A DNA stretch of 64,000 nucleotides from Plutella xylostella (taxonomy: Eukaryota; Arthropoda; Insecta; Lepidoptera; Plutellidae), in NCBI RefSeq assembly GCF_932276165.1, contig NC_064006.1, positions 8,508,501-8,572,500 on the forward strand. Reading direction: 5' to 3'. This document shows positions 11,772-23,608 of the stretch, one piece after another. The notes below the pieces were generated by a model. It ran no database searches and was not told the DNA's origin. It saw only the letters and a list, made by a program, of their open reading frames with translations. A program made the translations under genes and the position numbers. The first letter of the stretch is position 1; the number at the start of each line of letters is the position of its first letter.

Positions 11772-11903
11772 TTAATAGCCGGATTCCCACCAGACGATCC
11801 AACGCGATCCGATCGCGCGATCCAAGAATTCTTACATACTAAAACTAAACTTCTTGGATCGGGCGGATCGCATTGGATCGTTTGGTGGAGATCCGGCTAT
11901 TAA
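11772..11903. mobile_element. TTAA-flanked palindromic MITE
   Basis: TTAA occurs at both edges (11772-11775 and 11900-11903). Between them are terminal inverted repeats TAGCCGGATTCCCACCA and TGGTGGAGATCCGGCTA, and the inner arms share GATCC-rich repeats (CGATCCAACGCGATCCGATC). A TTAA duplication is the piggyBac-superfamily signature. The body is 124 bp with no coding capacity. Confidence 0.65.
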
Positions 11904-13942
11904 CTTGTGATAACAATATCTATATATATACAGGGTGCCCTGTTGGGACATGTACAATGAGGCTGAGAAATATAAAGAGATGGCGTGGCGCTGTTCAGTA
12001 TGACGTTTAGAGTATGACAAAAAACTCCTCGAGATGCCACTCTTTTCAGAGTTGTTTATTTTTTCTCTATGAACGTAGTGTTCTTTTCTCTATGGTTGCT
12101 ATGGTTTGTCACTATGGTTTGTCATTACCTGGGCCATTATTTTATTTTGGGTACAATTTGACATACTTTTACAGATATTTTTTTCAAAAATAAACTTCTT
12201 ATTAACTAATTAACCTTTCAATATTTATTTATGTTAATTAACATTTATGTTATTCATTAAATACATTTGCAGCGATGTTTTCTTGCTATTTCTTAAAGTT
12301 ATTGACGTTTAATCGAGGAACGATGAGAAAAAAATACTACTGCGTTACTTTCATACAAAATTATGTTTTATTGTTAGGAACATATATTTTGGTTCGTAAA
12401 CATATACCAGATAAAAAGTAAGAGAAAAAACATTAATCTAACAGTTTAAATTACAAAATATTCTCAGTTTTGTTATTCATTCTATAATAAAGTTTCCCAC
12501 TGCGTTACCAATCAATAAGTTTTAATGCAATACTTTTCGAAAAAAGGACAAAATAATCATAATTTTTTGCTCAAAGTTTTAGAAATAGCTCTAAATAAGG
12601 TGAATTTTTAATTATTATATTTAGTTTAACATTCTTTCTAATATAGAGTAGCTAAAATGTTTGTGAATACTCTCAGGAAACGAGGGACAAATAGATAACG
12701 CTGTGTTTAATTGGTAACACCGTGGTATCTCAATCACAATCTTTATACTTTCTTCAATTAAAACTAATCATAATGTGAAAAAAACTATCAAACTAAAATT
12801 AACAGAACTCTTTGTTTAATATCAAACATTAAAATCGCTGAAAATATAACAACTTAATACTAAGAAATATTTCTCATTTTTTTTGCCTATAAAGCCGTTG
12901 TTTTTCAGCCGCTGTTTACGCCATTGAGTCTGAAATGTTATACTGTAACAATATAATATGCTCAAATGTTATATTTGTACCATAAATTGAGTAACAGATA
13001 CCTGAAAACTATAAGAAAAACCCCTGAGTTACTATAGCTACAACTGCGTTACTGAAAAAGTAACGAAGTGTAGCGGTAACGCAGTTGTAAAACAATAACC
13101 TATTTGAAGTTAGTACTTAAATGAATACACATACATGGGATATCAAAATGCCCTAATAATTGTTACTAATTATTACATATATTGCATGAAATAAAATAAT
13201 AAATATCTATAAAACTCACCGTATGTCGCCGGTAACTCAGTCGCGTCACAATAAATACACGCGCTTCTCTCCAGGACTCTCATCCGAAAGACTTGGTCAT
13301 TTTATCCGTCCCGCTCTCCTTCCTGCACTCCGATACAAATACACAGCCATTCAAATGATCTTAGGTGGAAGAAAGTGAAAAAAAGTTTATTTATGATTGA
13401 ATTTCCTAGGGTAACCTAGTGTAGGTGTATTTTTGCTTAGGCTTGGGGACTCGGCCAGGAATATTAATTGTCCCATAATATGTTCATATAAAATCATGAT
13501 TATTACCGTGAAGTAAAGTTTAAATAATGACATATTCGTTATAATATTCAAAAAAATTGTTTCCATTATAATTTTTTACACACGTTGTGCTTGTTTCATA
13601 TGACTCGCTCCGAGGGACAGACAATTTTTGTATGAAAAACAATTGCGTTACCAAAAACAACAACAGAGTTACCGTAATTTGTAAATAAATAAAGTATTTT
13701 ACATAAATTCATTATATTTTCTGTGACCGGTGTCTTATTTAATTGCTACAGACGGTAGCTATATTCCTGAATTTCATTATTTAATTTTAAAAAAATGTTT
13801 CTTTGTAGGGGACCGATAATGGTCCCTAAAATAAAATAATGGCCCACCTACACTGTGTAGTTTGTTTTGGTCTGTATTGCAAAAGTTCAATCCATGACGA
13901 CCTTGATGACGACGGGCTCTTTTTTTTCTCGAGAGAAGTAAG
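11904..13942. other. AT-rich intergenic stretch
   Basis: About 2 kb without a supportable gene. Short variants of TGCGTTACC recur (near 12343, 12497, 13044, 13073, 13646), sometimes in opposing orientation, suggesting a decayed element. No ORF of note. Confidence 0.4.
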
Positions 13943-14018
13943 TACGGTCAGCTGCATAAGTCGTTATACACTTTTGTACTTTGTCAAACTGACGATCTGT
14001 CAATATTTCAATGGATGG

Positions 14019-14631
14019 TGTGGGTGCTGATTAGGTTGATTTTAGGCAGCGTTCCCACTACGCCGGACCGGCAGATCTGCCGAAAACCGGACACCGGACA
14101 GAGTGTTCACATTACATCGGATCCCGGAAGAAATTCAGACAGTCCTCAGTTGAATTTGGACCTGCGCGCACAATGGACGACGAAATTGTTGTGTTGTGGT
14201 GGTATCTTAATAGAAGGCAAAATAAAAGAAAACATTGGGTACACCCTATTTTACGGGAAAGATTTTCCATTATTTTCATTTTACATCCAGGGGCGAGGGG
14301 AGCACGAGCGGGGCGAGCGGGGGACAGATACCGGCACAAACTCGTTCACATTACTCCGGGCCCGGTCGTTCTACCGGCAATTCGTAGTGACAAAACGTTC
14401 GGTAGAAATGCCGGGCTCGGCAAAAATGCCGGACCCGGGATAATGTGAATAGCTTCATATAAATTGTACAGCCACTAGCTCTTCCGGCAGATTTACCGGC
14501 GCGGCAGATCTGCCGGTCCGGCGTAGTGGGAACGCTGCCTTACTATGTCACTGTATTTTAAAGGTGGAGAAATGATGAGCAGCGTGCGTTGTTACTGATG
14601 GTTTATTTGCTACTAGAAAATGAACTCAACA
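14019..14631 (-). repeat. Pao1 3' LTR (split by a MITE)
   Basis: TGTGGGTGCTGATTAGG...GAACTCAACA; about 115 bp once the MITE at 14045-14539 and one TTA are removed. It differs from the right LTR by one substitution (TCACTG against TCTCTG) and one inserted G. Confidence 0.9.
14042..14542. mobile_element. Harbinger-type MITE, 495 bp, with TTA duplication
   Basis: Terminal inverted repeats of about 38 bp start GGCAGCGTTCCCACTACG and end CGTAGTGGGAACGCTGCC. TTA is present at both edges (14042-14044, 14540-14542). The partner LTR at 44667-44780 lacks the insert and shows a single TTA, proving the duplication. A 3 bp TTA/TAA duplication with GG-starting ends is the PIF/Harbinger signature. The interior is GC-rich (CCGGACCCGG) and non-coding. 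Confidence 0.85.
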
Positions 14632-14650
14632 TACCGCCCCCCAAAGGGCA
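14632..14650 (-). other. Pao1 polypurine tract
   Basis: On the minus strand TTTGGGGGGCGGTA directly precedes the TGTTGAG start of the 3' LTR, as expected for the plus-strand primer. Pao2 has the analogous GGGCGGCGGCA next to its LTR at 59096-59110. Confidence 0.65.
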
Positions 14651-14960
14651 TTTATTAAAGGCCCTTTTAAAAAAGTGATTATACAATGCTAATGGCCTTA
14701 AATATATAGAATTGATATGATAGATTCTTTTCTTGACTGAATACATACTTTTTTACTTACAAATTACAATGAATTTTTATTTAAACTGAATTTTAACTCT
14801 GTGGACTGTATCTTAAAGGCTGATTAAGTAAATACTAATTTTTTCAATAAGTAACGATAGGTAATAAGAATATTTTAACTTAAGTATTTGATCATGCAAC
14901 TTATTTCATTTAGAATTAGTTAGGTAAACAAAGCTACTGAAAATATTAAATAATTAAGTT

Positions 14961-17400
14961 TTAAGTGGCAGTGTCTATAGGTAAGTAACACAATTTATTC
15001 ATAGGTCTTTGCACTACACTGTTACCACTCTTCACACTGTACACTCTGGTGACTCCGTCAGCGCCCGGGTGCTTGTCCACGATGCGGCCGAGACTCCATT
15101 TGCCGGGTGGCAAGTTTTCTGTTTTTATAAGTACAATATGTCCTTTCTCAAATTCCTGTACTTTCTTTAGCCATTTTGGTCTTTGTTGTAATCGTGCGAG
15201 GTATTCACTCTGCCATATTTGCCAAAAGTCTGATAGGAGTTTCTGTAGATGTTGCCAACGTGTCAGTCGACTAACCTTCACTGACTTCAGGTCTGGGTTT
15301 GGAACAGTCACAGGCGCTTCGCCGATCAGGAAATGGCCTGGTGTTAGTGTTATTGTTTCAGACTCAGATTCAATTGTAGATATAGGCCGGGAGTTAAGAC
15401 AGGCTTCTATCTGACACAGGAGTGTAGACATCTCTTCGAACGTGAGGTGAGAGGTCAGGATTCTTTTCATGTGGTACTTCATGGACTTGACGCCCGCCTC
15501 CCATAAGCCTCCCATATGAGGGCTATATCCAGGAATGAAATGCCATTGAGTTCCATCTTTGGCAAGTGTCTCTGCTATGTCTCCTTCAAAATCGAGTTTA
15601 GCCTCCTTCAATGCTGTTTTCAACTCCTTGTCTGCGCCGATAAAGTTTCTTCCCTGGTCACTCCATAGGTGCGAGCAGCGGCCTCGTCTTGACATGAATC
15701 TCCTGTATGCACCTATGTATGCCTCTGATGTCAGATCTCCGACAAGTTCTAAGTGTATTGCTTTCGTGGCCATACAGATAAACAGTGCCACATATGCCTT
15801 GCATGTTTTTGCCCCTCTGCCTCTTGACATTAGAACTTGATAAGGACCCGCGAAATCAACGCCACTATTATAGAACGGTCTGGCTGGGTTGACTCGGGCT
15901 GTCGGTAGGTCTCCCATCAGCTGGTTTCTTACTAATGCTCTCTGTTTGGCGCATATCAAGCAATTACGTATCATCGTTTTTACTAAATTCTTTACTTTCA
16001 GAATCCAATATTTTGATCTCAGGTACTCAAGCATAAGTTGGATTCCTCCATGTAACGTTTTTGCATGTGCATCAGCGATTATTAATGTGGTAAGGTAACC
16101 TTCACTTGGTATAATGATGGGGTGTTTTCTGTCTTCTTCTATGTTTGCGTGTCTCAGTCTTCCACCCACTCTTACTATTCCTTCATTATCCATGTATGGT
16201 TTTAGTAAACTCAACTTGCTTTCCCTTTTGACTTCAAGGTTTTCTTTTAATCTGTTTATTTCTTCTTCGAAATTATTTCTTTGAACTATTTTTATGCATG
16301 CGTTTAGTGATTCATTAAGTTCCTTTGTAGTTATAGGTCTTTCTTTCAGGTTATCTTTCTTGTATCGCATGAATCTTCTGCAGTGTGTGATGACTATGAG
16401 GAGTTGTGTTAAATCTTCCATGTTTTCAAATTGTTTCTCTATGTTTTCATCTTCATTTACTATTGTTGTATTAATCTTTATCTTTTCTCTTTTTTCCAGG
16501 TTTGTTTCCAGGTTTGCCGGTTTGCTGTAGATGACTTCTTTCTCTCTTAGCCACTGTGGGCCCTTCCACCATAGTTTGTGTTCCTTTAAATCTGCTATTT
16601 CAATGCCTCTCGTAGCTACATCTGCTGGATTCTCGTGAGTCTGGACATGATGCCAATTGTTATTAACATCGTCTAAGATAGTAACAACTCGATTACGTAC
16701 GAAGGTGTTCCATCTTGCTGGATCTCCAGACAACCAGGACAGTACGATTGTGGAGTCTGTCCAAGCATGAACTTTACTTTCAGAAATCCTCATGGCTTCT
16801 CTTATTTGTTTCAGCATCTTTGCAAGCAGTACTGCACCGCATAGTTCTAGACGAGGGAGTGTTACTGGTTTTAGTGGTGCTACTCGAGTTTTAGCGGCTA
16901 TTATGTTGGTTGTTATATTTCCTTCTTTGTCTTCTACTCTGAGATATGCTACTGCTGCATAGGCTTTGGTGGAAGCATCACAGAAACCATGTATAGATGT
17001 ATGATCTCTGTTGCTTTCAGTCGTTTCGTGCCATCTCTTTACTTGTACTTGGTCCAGCTCTTGAAATTTCTCTCTAAGTTCTATCCACTCTTCTCTTGCT
17101 TCTTCGTCTACGTCTTCATCCCATCCAGTTCTTTGGAGCCATAATCTTTGCATGAGTATCTTTGCAGGGATAATCGCCGGGGCAATCCATCCAAGAGGAT
17201 CGAACAACTTCTGTATTTCTGCCAGGATACTTCTCTTCGTGTAAGATTCAGCTGTAGCAGGTAAGTTGTTTTGATATTGAAATACATCTTCTCCCATGTT
17301 CCAGATGATACCTAGTGTCTTTATGATACCATCTATGCCAAATTTAATGTTGACATGAGTGCTAATCTTTGATGGTTCGAATTGTTTCAGGAAATCTACG
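14961..17400 (-). pseudogene. Pao1 pol C-terminal part: RNase H and integrase
   Basis: An open frame of 778 residues from 17297, with homology extending to about 17400. RNase H motifs: GFCDAST and HAWTDSTIVLSWL. Integrase: zinc-binding HGG...CLICAKQRA, core SGVDFAGPY (first D), LWSDQGRNF (second D), and GGLWEAGVKS (catalytic E). The end, with PGKWSLGRIVDKHPGADG, is the usual Pao C-terminal domain. The segment is continuous, but it is cut off from the polymerase active site by the deletion near 17440. Confidence 0.88.
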
Positions 17401-17630
17401 TCATTTGAGCACCACTTCTGTAATATGAAACCTCCTTTCTGTAACAGATACTATATCATCCATGAAACAATCTTCTTTGATTATTTTAGCTGCCTCTTCG
17501 TTAATGTGGCCTTCATCTTTAGCTAGCTGAAGCAGAGTTTTAACGGCTAGGTAAGGGGCTGAAGCCGTTCCGAATGTTACTCTGTTTAATCGATAATCTT
17601 TTACAGGTTCGGTTCTACTTTTACGCCATA
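17401..17630 (-). pseudogene. Pao1 reverse transcriptase, middle fragment
   Basis: Encodes WRKSRTEPVKDYRLN and TFGTASAPYLAVKTL, then CFMDDIVS, the family form of the YxDD catalytic box. After VTE the frame shifts and the expected linker of about 30 residues is missing, and the next 11 codons are an out-of-frame reading of the following segment. It continues from 32214-32025 across the Gypsy1 insertion. Confidence 0.85.
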
Positions 17631-17634
17631 GGAT

Positions 17635-18120
17635 TGTCATGATTCACGATTATGGAATTGTATTTTGTAATAATTGCACTATTTTTGACAATATAACTAA
17701 GCTATTTATTATTATATTTATTATGATCATAATATATAATAGCGTGTAAATGACTTCACAGCAACTTGTGTCAGTGTAAACAATCCATAGAAACAATAAT
17801 TCATAAATTATATTATAAAATAAGCATTTGAGATTCAGAAATTGTATGATAATTAGTGTTTTATTGTATAATTAATTGTTAAAGATTAATTGTTTCCGTT
17901 TATCGTATAATTAGTTAATTTCTTATTTGAGTTGAAAAGGCGGGAAAGGAAGTTGCTTGGACAGTGGCGCCCTCTGAAAAAAGTCACAGTTAAGCTGGTG
18001 AGGCGCCACGTGCAGGCAATCTTTTCCCGGGTTTTCAAGCCGAAAGGTGCTAAAACTGTAAAGCGTGGTGAAAAGAGTGAAATATAGAAGTCTAAAGATT
18101 GTTGGTGTATTATTATCAAA
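17635..18120 (+). repeat. Gypsy1 5' LTR
   Basis: TGTCATGATTCACG...TATTATCAAA. Read against the 3' LTR I find one difference (GTGTCAGTG at about 17770 against GTGTCAATG at about 31670) in 486 bp. The bases just inside, TCTCAGAAGTGACACG, may be the primer-binding site; they loosely resemble tRNA-Leu-primed elements, not verified. Confidence 0.93.
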
Positions 18121-20091
18121 TCTCAGAAGTGACACGAACAGTACAAACGCCCACACGAAGGAGTTTAAAGGATTGGAATTACAAGTAAGTGGATTTATTT
18201 TAAAAACGTTACGAAGATAAATTTAAATCTGATATGGTGCAGTGATATTTAATATTTGCAGTCATGTAGGTGACGAAATAGAATAATAAAATTATTGTTT
18301 CATACCACCGTAATCACATGGTGGGTCAGAAAGTTGGGATCATGTAGGTGATCCCATTTAAATAAAAATACTTTTCATAAATTGGTAGGTCATGCTATCA
18401 TGTAGGGGGATTGCAAGCGCATTGATGAATATTAGAAGAACACACGAATAAGTTGGTACCTAATCATGATAAATTTAACCTAAAAGTGGATTTCAAATTA
18501 ATAAATTTATTTTGTTTCTATTTACTAATTATGATGCAGTACGTATGTACTGCTACCTTGTTTTTCTTTGGCTTTTCTAACTGCTAAGGTATTGTGCTGG
18601 TGCTCAGAAGTGCATTTAACTGTTAGGTACAAGTTTAACTATTCTTGCAAGTAATCATGTCTAGGTGATAATGCTATTGAGTTACCAATCTAAAAGCGAG
18701 GTAAATGTGTGCATTTGGTACATGACTAGGACTATTCAAAGGACAGTTTATTGGATTATTTTTATAATCATGTAAGTGCAAATGCAATTGAGTTATTATT
18801 TGAAGTGAGGTTTTATTATCCGTGTTTTTGACAATGGTGTAAGTGAGAAGTAATAGATTTTTGCAATTGAATGTTTTTGCAATCATGTAGGTCATATGCA
18901 ATAGATTTTAAGATGTTGAGTGTTTTTGCTATCATGTAGGCGATATGCAATCGATTTTAATTTGAGTGTTTTTGCAATCATGTAGGTGATATGCAATAGA
19001 TTTTAAGATGTTGAGTGTTTTTGCTATCATGTAGGCGATATGCAATAAATTTTAATTTGAGTGTTTTTGCAATCATGTAGGTGATGTGCAATAGATTTTA
19101 ACATTGTGAGTGTCTTTGCTATCATGTAGGTGATGTGCAATAGATTTAAACATTGTGATGTGAGTGTCTTTGCTATCATGTAGGTGATATGCAATAGGTT
19201 TCAATTTGAGTGTTTTTGCAATCATGTAGGTGATGTGCAATAGATTTTAACATTGTGAGTGTCTTTGCTATCATGTAGGTGATGTGCAATAGATTTTAAC
19301 ATATTGAGTGTTTTTGCAATCATGTAGGTGATATGCTCTATGACTGTGTACTTAATAATGAAGTTTCATCATTTTATCTGCAGTCATGTAGGTAACAGCA
19401 TAATATATTATTATTTTGCTGATGATTTTCATGAAATTATAAGTTTGGTAGTAGAATTGTGATTGATTGAAGCAAGCTCTATGTGTTACCGGTACATAAT
19501 GTCATGTAGGTGTGGCGGATTTACCGTAAGATTAGCTTTTGTATTAATAAGCTGACCAATTTAACAGTGATTATGTTAAGAGTGTGTACTTTTATTATTA
19601 TTAGTAAATAAATTATGCCTTCAAGTAATAAGTTCAATTATTGTTAGTAAACACCTTACCAAGTATCTGTAAATAAAAAAATAAATAAAAAAAATAAACT
19701 GATATGACGAGTTACTAAAATATATATTCAGGAGCGGGTTTTTATTCACAAACTACTATGAGTATGCCTAGAATATGACCAATTATTGGTATAGGTATGC
19801 TGTGTAATTAAAGTTGATGTAGGTCTAAAGATTATTTTTATTTTTGAAGTTCTTGTCTGGGTCAAATAATCTTGGCCTCATATTGTGATCATGTAGGTGC
19901 ATCACAAGAAGTAACAAAGAGATAATAGATAAATATTTTGAGAGCAAGATAATCGTTATCAAAGGAGGGATAACTATGTTTAGTATTGGGTAGTATCTTG
20001 AAGACCTGAAGTCACTGTAGTTTGAGACTAATTATAAGTATCAACAGTTTAAGTAATTTTATGAGCAAAGAAGATAAAAACGTCATTATAA
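18121..20091 (+). promoter_or_regulatory. Gypsy1 leader between 5' LTR and gag
   Basis: 1.97 kb without coding potential, unusually long for a Gypsy leader. It is AT-rich and carries at least 15 copies of a TCATGTAGGTG-like motif: isolated ones near 18263, 18341, 18394, 18653 (interrupted), 18767 (variant), 19382, 19501 and 19888, and ten in the periodic array 18880-19342. In Drosophila gypsy the equivalent region is the Su(Hw) insulator. A role in insulation, enhancer activity or RNA packaging is inference. Confidence 0.75.
18880..19342 (+). repeat. Ten-unit periodic array, unit about 45-54 bp
   Basis: Each unit reads (A/T)ATCATGTAGG then (T/C)GAT then ATGCAAT or GTGCAAT, then AGATTTTAA and a variable AT-rich spacer ending GAGTGT(T/C)TTTGC. 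Unit starts are at about 18882, 18931, 18977, 19025, 19072, 19120, 19174, 19220, 19270 and 19319. Higher-order alternation is visible: units starting GCAATCATG alternate with GCTATCATG, and the spacers AAGATGTT, ACATTGTG and TTTGAG recur, so the array grew by duplicating pairs of units. Confidence 0.9.
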
Positions 20092-22640
20092 ATGGTTAAA
20101 GTAAGTGGTCTTTTCAGGATGGGTCCTGAGGAGGAAACGGGAGCTCCTCCCAGAGTTAGAAAAAGACGTAGGTGCATGGTGATATCCTCAGATTCTGAAG
20201 AAGAAGAAGTGCCATTAAAGACTCAGAAGCCCGCATTGGATGGTTTATCTAAAGAAGATCTGCTAGCAATCATCGCTTCATTACGGAGTGAAACTGGCAA
20301 ATCGAATCCAAATGTTATACCTAACCATCATAACAATGTTATACCGGAATTTGACCCTAACAATAAGTCTCAAAACGTAGATAGATGGCTAGGCAAAGTA
20401 AACGAATGTAGATCTATTTACAACTGGGATGAGAAACAGACAATCCATTTTTCGCTACAAAAGCTGACAGGATTAGCGAAAAAGTGGTACGAATCACTGT
20501 CTTCTCTCAGTTTTACATGGGATCAATGGCAGATGAAGTTGCGTAAGGCTTTTCCCAGTGATGAAAATTATGGGAAAATGCTCGAAGAAATGCTTGCAAG
20601 AACGTCTCGTTCTGATGAGAGCTTGCGAGAATATTTCTATGAAAAATTAACGTTGCTTAGTCGCTGCGAAATTACAGGACGCAAGGCAGTTGATTGTATA
20701 GTGTACGGTATCTCGGATATGTCTGTGAGAAATGGTGCCCAGGGTCTGCGATGCAAGGAGCCAGAAGAATTGTTATCATTCTTGGCATCTCAACAGGTTA
20801 AGACTAATGTGCCACATTCGACAAGCACCATAAAGAAGCGGGATCCGCGCAGTACAAATCCCGGGCAATATTATAGGAGCAATAATATGAATGGCCCAAC
20901 CATGCTTTGCTTTAACTGTAAAGAAAGAGGCCATTCGTTTACCACGTGCCCGAAACCCATAGTAAAATGCCAGAAATGTGGTCGAGTAGGTCATGACTAT
21001 GAGAACTGTTTCAGGAAACCTCTGTTGTCGCATAATACAGTTGAGAAAAAGACACTGAAGATAGCAGTAGATACACAAGATAAATTACCTATTAATGAAG
21101 TCGGTTCAAAACCTGGGCCCCTTTCAGCCCAACCTTTGCTTGGAGTAGATTTACCTACAAGCACTCCTCAAAGTAATAAAAAGTTTTTCAAGGCAATTAC
21201 CGTAAATGGTGTTGGTTTGAGGGCTTATATCGACTTCGGGAGTGATTCTAGTATTATTCGAGTCTCGGATGCAAAGATACTTGGCTTGACTGAACATGTT
21301 GAGCAGTTACCTATCATAAAAGGTTTTGGAAATTCGATTATACATCCAATTTCTAAAGTAACGGCACAGTGTAAAATCGATGAAGTTGAAGCTGAAATAG
21401 AATTCCTGATCGTTGATGATCAATACCTACAGATGCCCATTCTGATTGGGCAGAACTTTACAGAGATGCCTTCGGTTACAGCGTTAAAGAATAGCAATGA
21501 GCTATTCTTCTATTTCAGCCCTCAAAGCACAATGGATGCTACTTCAGAGGATGATAAAATAATCAAACTATTTGTTTGCAATGAAACCAAAGTAGACAAA
21601 GGGGGTATAGTAGAAGTTTACGCGAAAGAAAACATAACTGGTGATGTTTATGCTGACGGTAATACTAATTTGTATCCGAATCAGGAATATCATTTCCATA
21701 GAGGTTGTTACAAATTAGTAAATGTTAGAGGTTTTATATTTGTATCGGTACTCGGTGGCCATACTGTTTCATTTAAGCCAGACTTATTGCTAGCAAGAGT
21801 AAGTCGTACTGTTGAAGCAGACATAGTTGAAGTCAATAATATTCAATCAGACGGTTCTCGAGAGCAGCTTCCTTTGGATCAATCAGACATAAAGACTGGT
21901 AATGGGTTAAACCCCGCAGAGAAAGATAGACTTTATAGTCTATTACAAAAGTATCGCTCGTGTTTTGCGACCAACTTAAGTGAATCGGGTTGCACAACTC
22001 AAGCTGAGATGCGTATCGAATTAAATGACAACAGACCAGTTATTTATCGGCCGTATCGGATGTCTATACATGAACGTGAAAAAGTTCGAAACATTGTAGA
22101 AGAGCTGGTACAAAATGATATTGTGCAAGAATCTGAGTCAAATTATGCTAGTCCGGTGATTCTTGTGAAAAAGAAAACAGGAGAAGCTCGGCTATGTATC
22201 GACTTTCGAGCTCTTAATAGCAAAACAGTAAAGGACAAATATCCATTACCCTTGATTGAAGATCAAATTGCTAATTTAAGCGGTAACATGTTCTTCACTA
22301 CATTAGATCTGGCCTCGGGGTATTATCAGATTCCGATGGCTCCAGAAAGTCGCCATTTGACAGCATTTGTTACCCCCGATGGCCTTTATGAATTTAAACG
22401 GATGCCGTTTGGCTTAGCCAATGCCCCAGCACTGTTCCAAAAAATGATTAATAAAATTCTTGGTTCAAAAAGGTTCACCTCCGCTTTGGCCTATATGGAT
22501 GACCTTCTTGTTCCTTCGGTATCCATTGAAGAAGGGTTTCAAAGGTTGGAAGAGGTTTTGCAACTGCTAAAAAGCGCAGGACTGACATTGAAATTGTCTA
22601 AGTGTAGTTTTTTTGACACCCAAATTGAATATTTGGGTTA
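20092..22640 (+). CDS. Gypsy1 gag-pol, N-terminal part (gag, protease, reverse transcriptase)
   Basis: One frame from ATG 20092. The N-terminus is basic and acidic (RKRRRC, DSEEEE). Gag follows, with two CCHC knuckles at about residues 273-286 (CFNCKERGHSFTTC) and 293-306 (CQKCGRVGHDYENC). The protease has YIDFGSDSS near residue 380, with Phe where most relatives have Thr or Ser after the catalytic Asp. The reverse transcriptase has LCIDFRALN, TLDLASGYYQI, PFGLANAPALFQ and YMDDLLV near residue 802. The frame is cut after EYLGYEI by a SINE; downstream stops come from the SINE tail. Confidence 0.9.
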
Positions 22641-22921
22641 TGAAATAATAATAATAATAATAGTAATATAATAATAATATGTGGGGACATCTCACACACG
22701 GCCATCCGACCCCAAGCTAGGCAGAACCTGTGTTATGGGTATCGGACAGCTGATATATCTACACAAATACATAGATAGATAGATACTAAATATAAATAAC
22801 AACACCCAAGACCCGAGAACAAATATCTGTGTTTAAACAAATATCTGCCCCAGCCGGGAATCGAACCCGGGACCTTCGGCTCAGTAGTCAGGGTCACTAA
22901 CCACTAAGCCATTCAGCCGAC
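22641..22921 (-). mobile_element. tRNA-derived SINE inserted in Gypsy1 reverse transcriptase
   Basis: On the minus strand the head resembles tRNA box A (GGCTTAGTGGTTAGTGACC) and box B (GGTTCGATTCCCGGC), followed by an unrelated body containing GTGTTTAAACACAGATATTTG and a tail of (TAT)n at 22641-22680. Short GAAAT/AAAAT duplications flank it. Two other copies occur at 52208-53194 and 56073-56355. Confidence 0.85.
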
Positions 22922-23443
22922 TAAAAATCTCGGCCCATGGTGTGAAACCGGGAGAGAAAAAAATAGAGGCAGTAAAAAAATTCCCTGTACCCAGAAATGT
23001 CCACGAGCTTAGACAATTTTTGGGCCTTGCAAGCTATTTTCGGAAGTTCGTAAAAGGGTTTGGTGAAATAGCGAGGCCTTTGACGTGCTTGCTTAAACAA
23101 GATGTTTCTTGGAAATGGACACAGTCTGAGCAAAATGCTTTCCAAACTCTCAAGCTAAGTCTTTCAGATCGGCCCGTGTTGGCTCTTTATAATCCAATAT
23201 TAGATACAGAACTTCATACGGATGCGAGTTCCTTGGGTTTGGATGGCATTTTAATGCAATGGCAAGACAACCCACGAGTGTTGAAACCAGTCGCCTACTT
23301 TAGTCGACAAACAACCACTGAGGAACGTCATTTTCATTCATACGAATTAGAGACGCTTGCGGTGGTCTGTTCACTAAGAAAATTTCGGCCGTATTTATTA
23401 GGAGCCAAATTTGTAGTGTACACAGACTGCAATGCTATAAATA
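22922..23443 (+). pseudogene. Gypsy1 pol continuation: RT thumb and RNase H
   Basis: Resumes directly after the SINE with KISAHGVKPGEKK, then FLGLASYFRKFV and the RNase H motifs LHTDASSLGLDG (catalytic Asp) and SYELETLAVV. It stops at VVYTDCNAI where LINE-A is inserted; the conserved TDC/TDH Asp is present. Confidence 0.88.
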
Positions 23444-23608
23444 AATAATAATAATAATAAATTATCTTTATTTCCAGACCATAGGTCCAATAAAAAATGC
23501 ACATCACAAAAAATAATATTACAAATAATTCACACACTAAAGATTAATAATAATAATAATACAATAAAAATAAAATTTAATTAAAAACAAGCACTCGGAC
23601 ACAAGCTA

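Noticed and set aside
13214..13370. Possible non-coding first exon on the minus strand, with a GTGAGT donor at 13219-13214
   Set aside because: A single good donor-like site with no coding content or matching acceptor; could belong to Cfap206 only if RNA data showed it.
22860..22921. Possible tRNA genes at the three SINE heads
   Set aside because: The same sequence recurs with identical non-tRNA bodies and tails inside other transposons, so these are SINEs.
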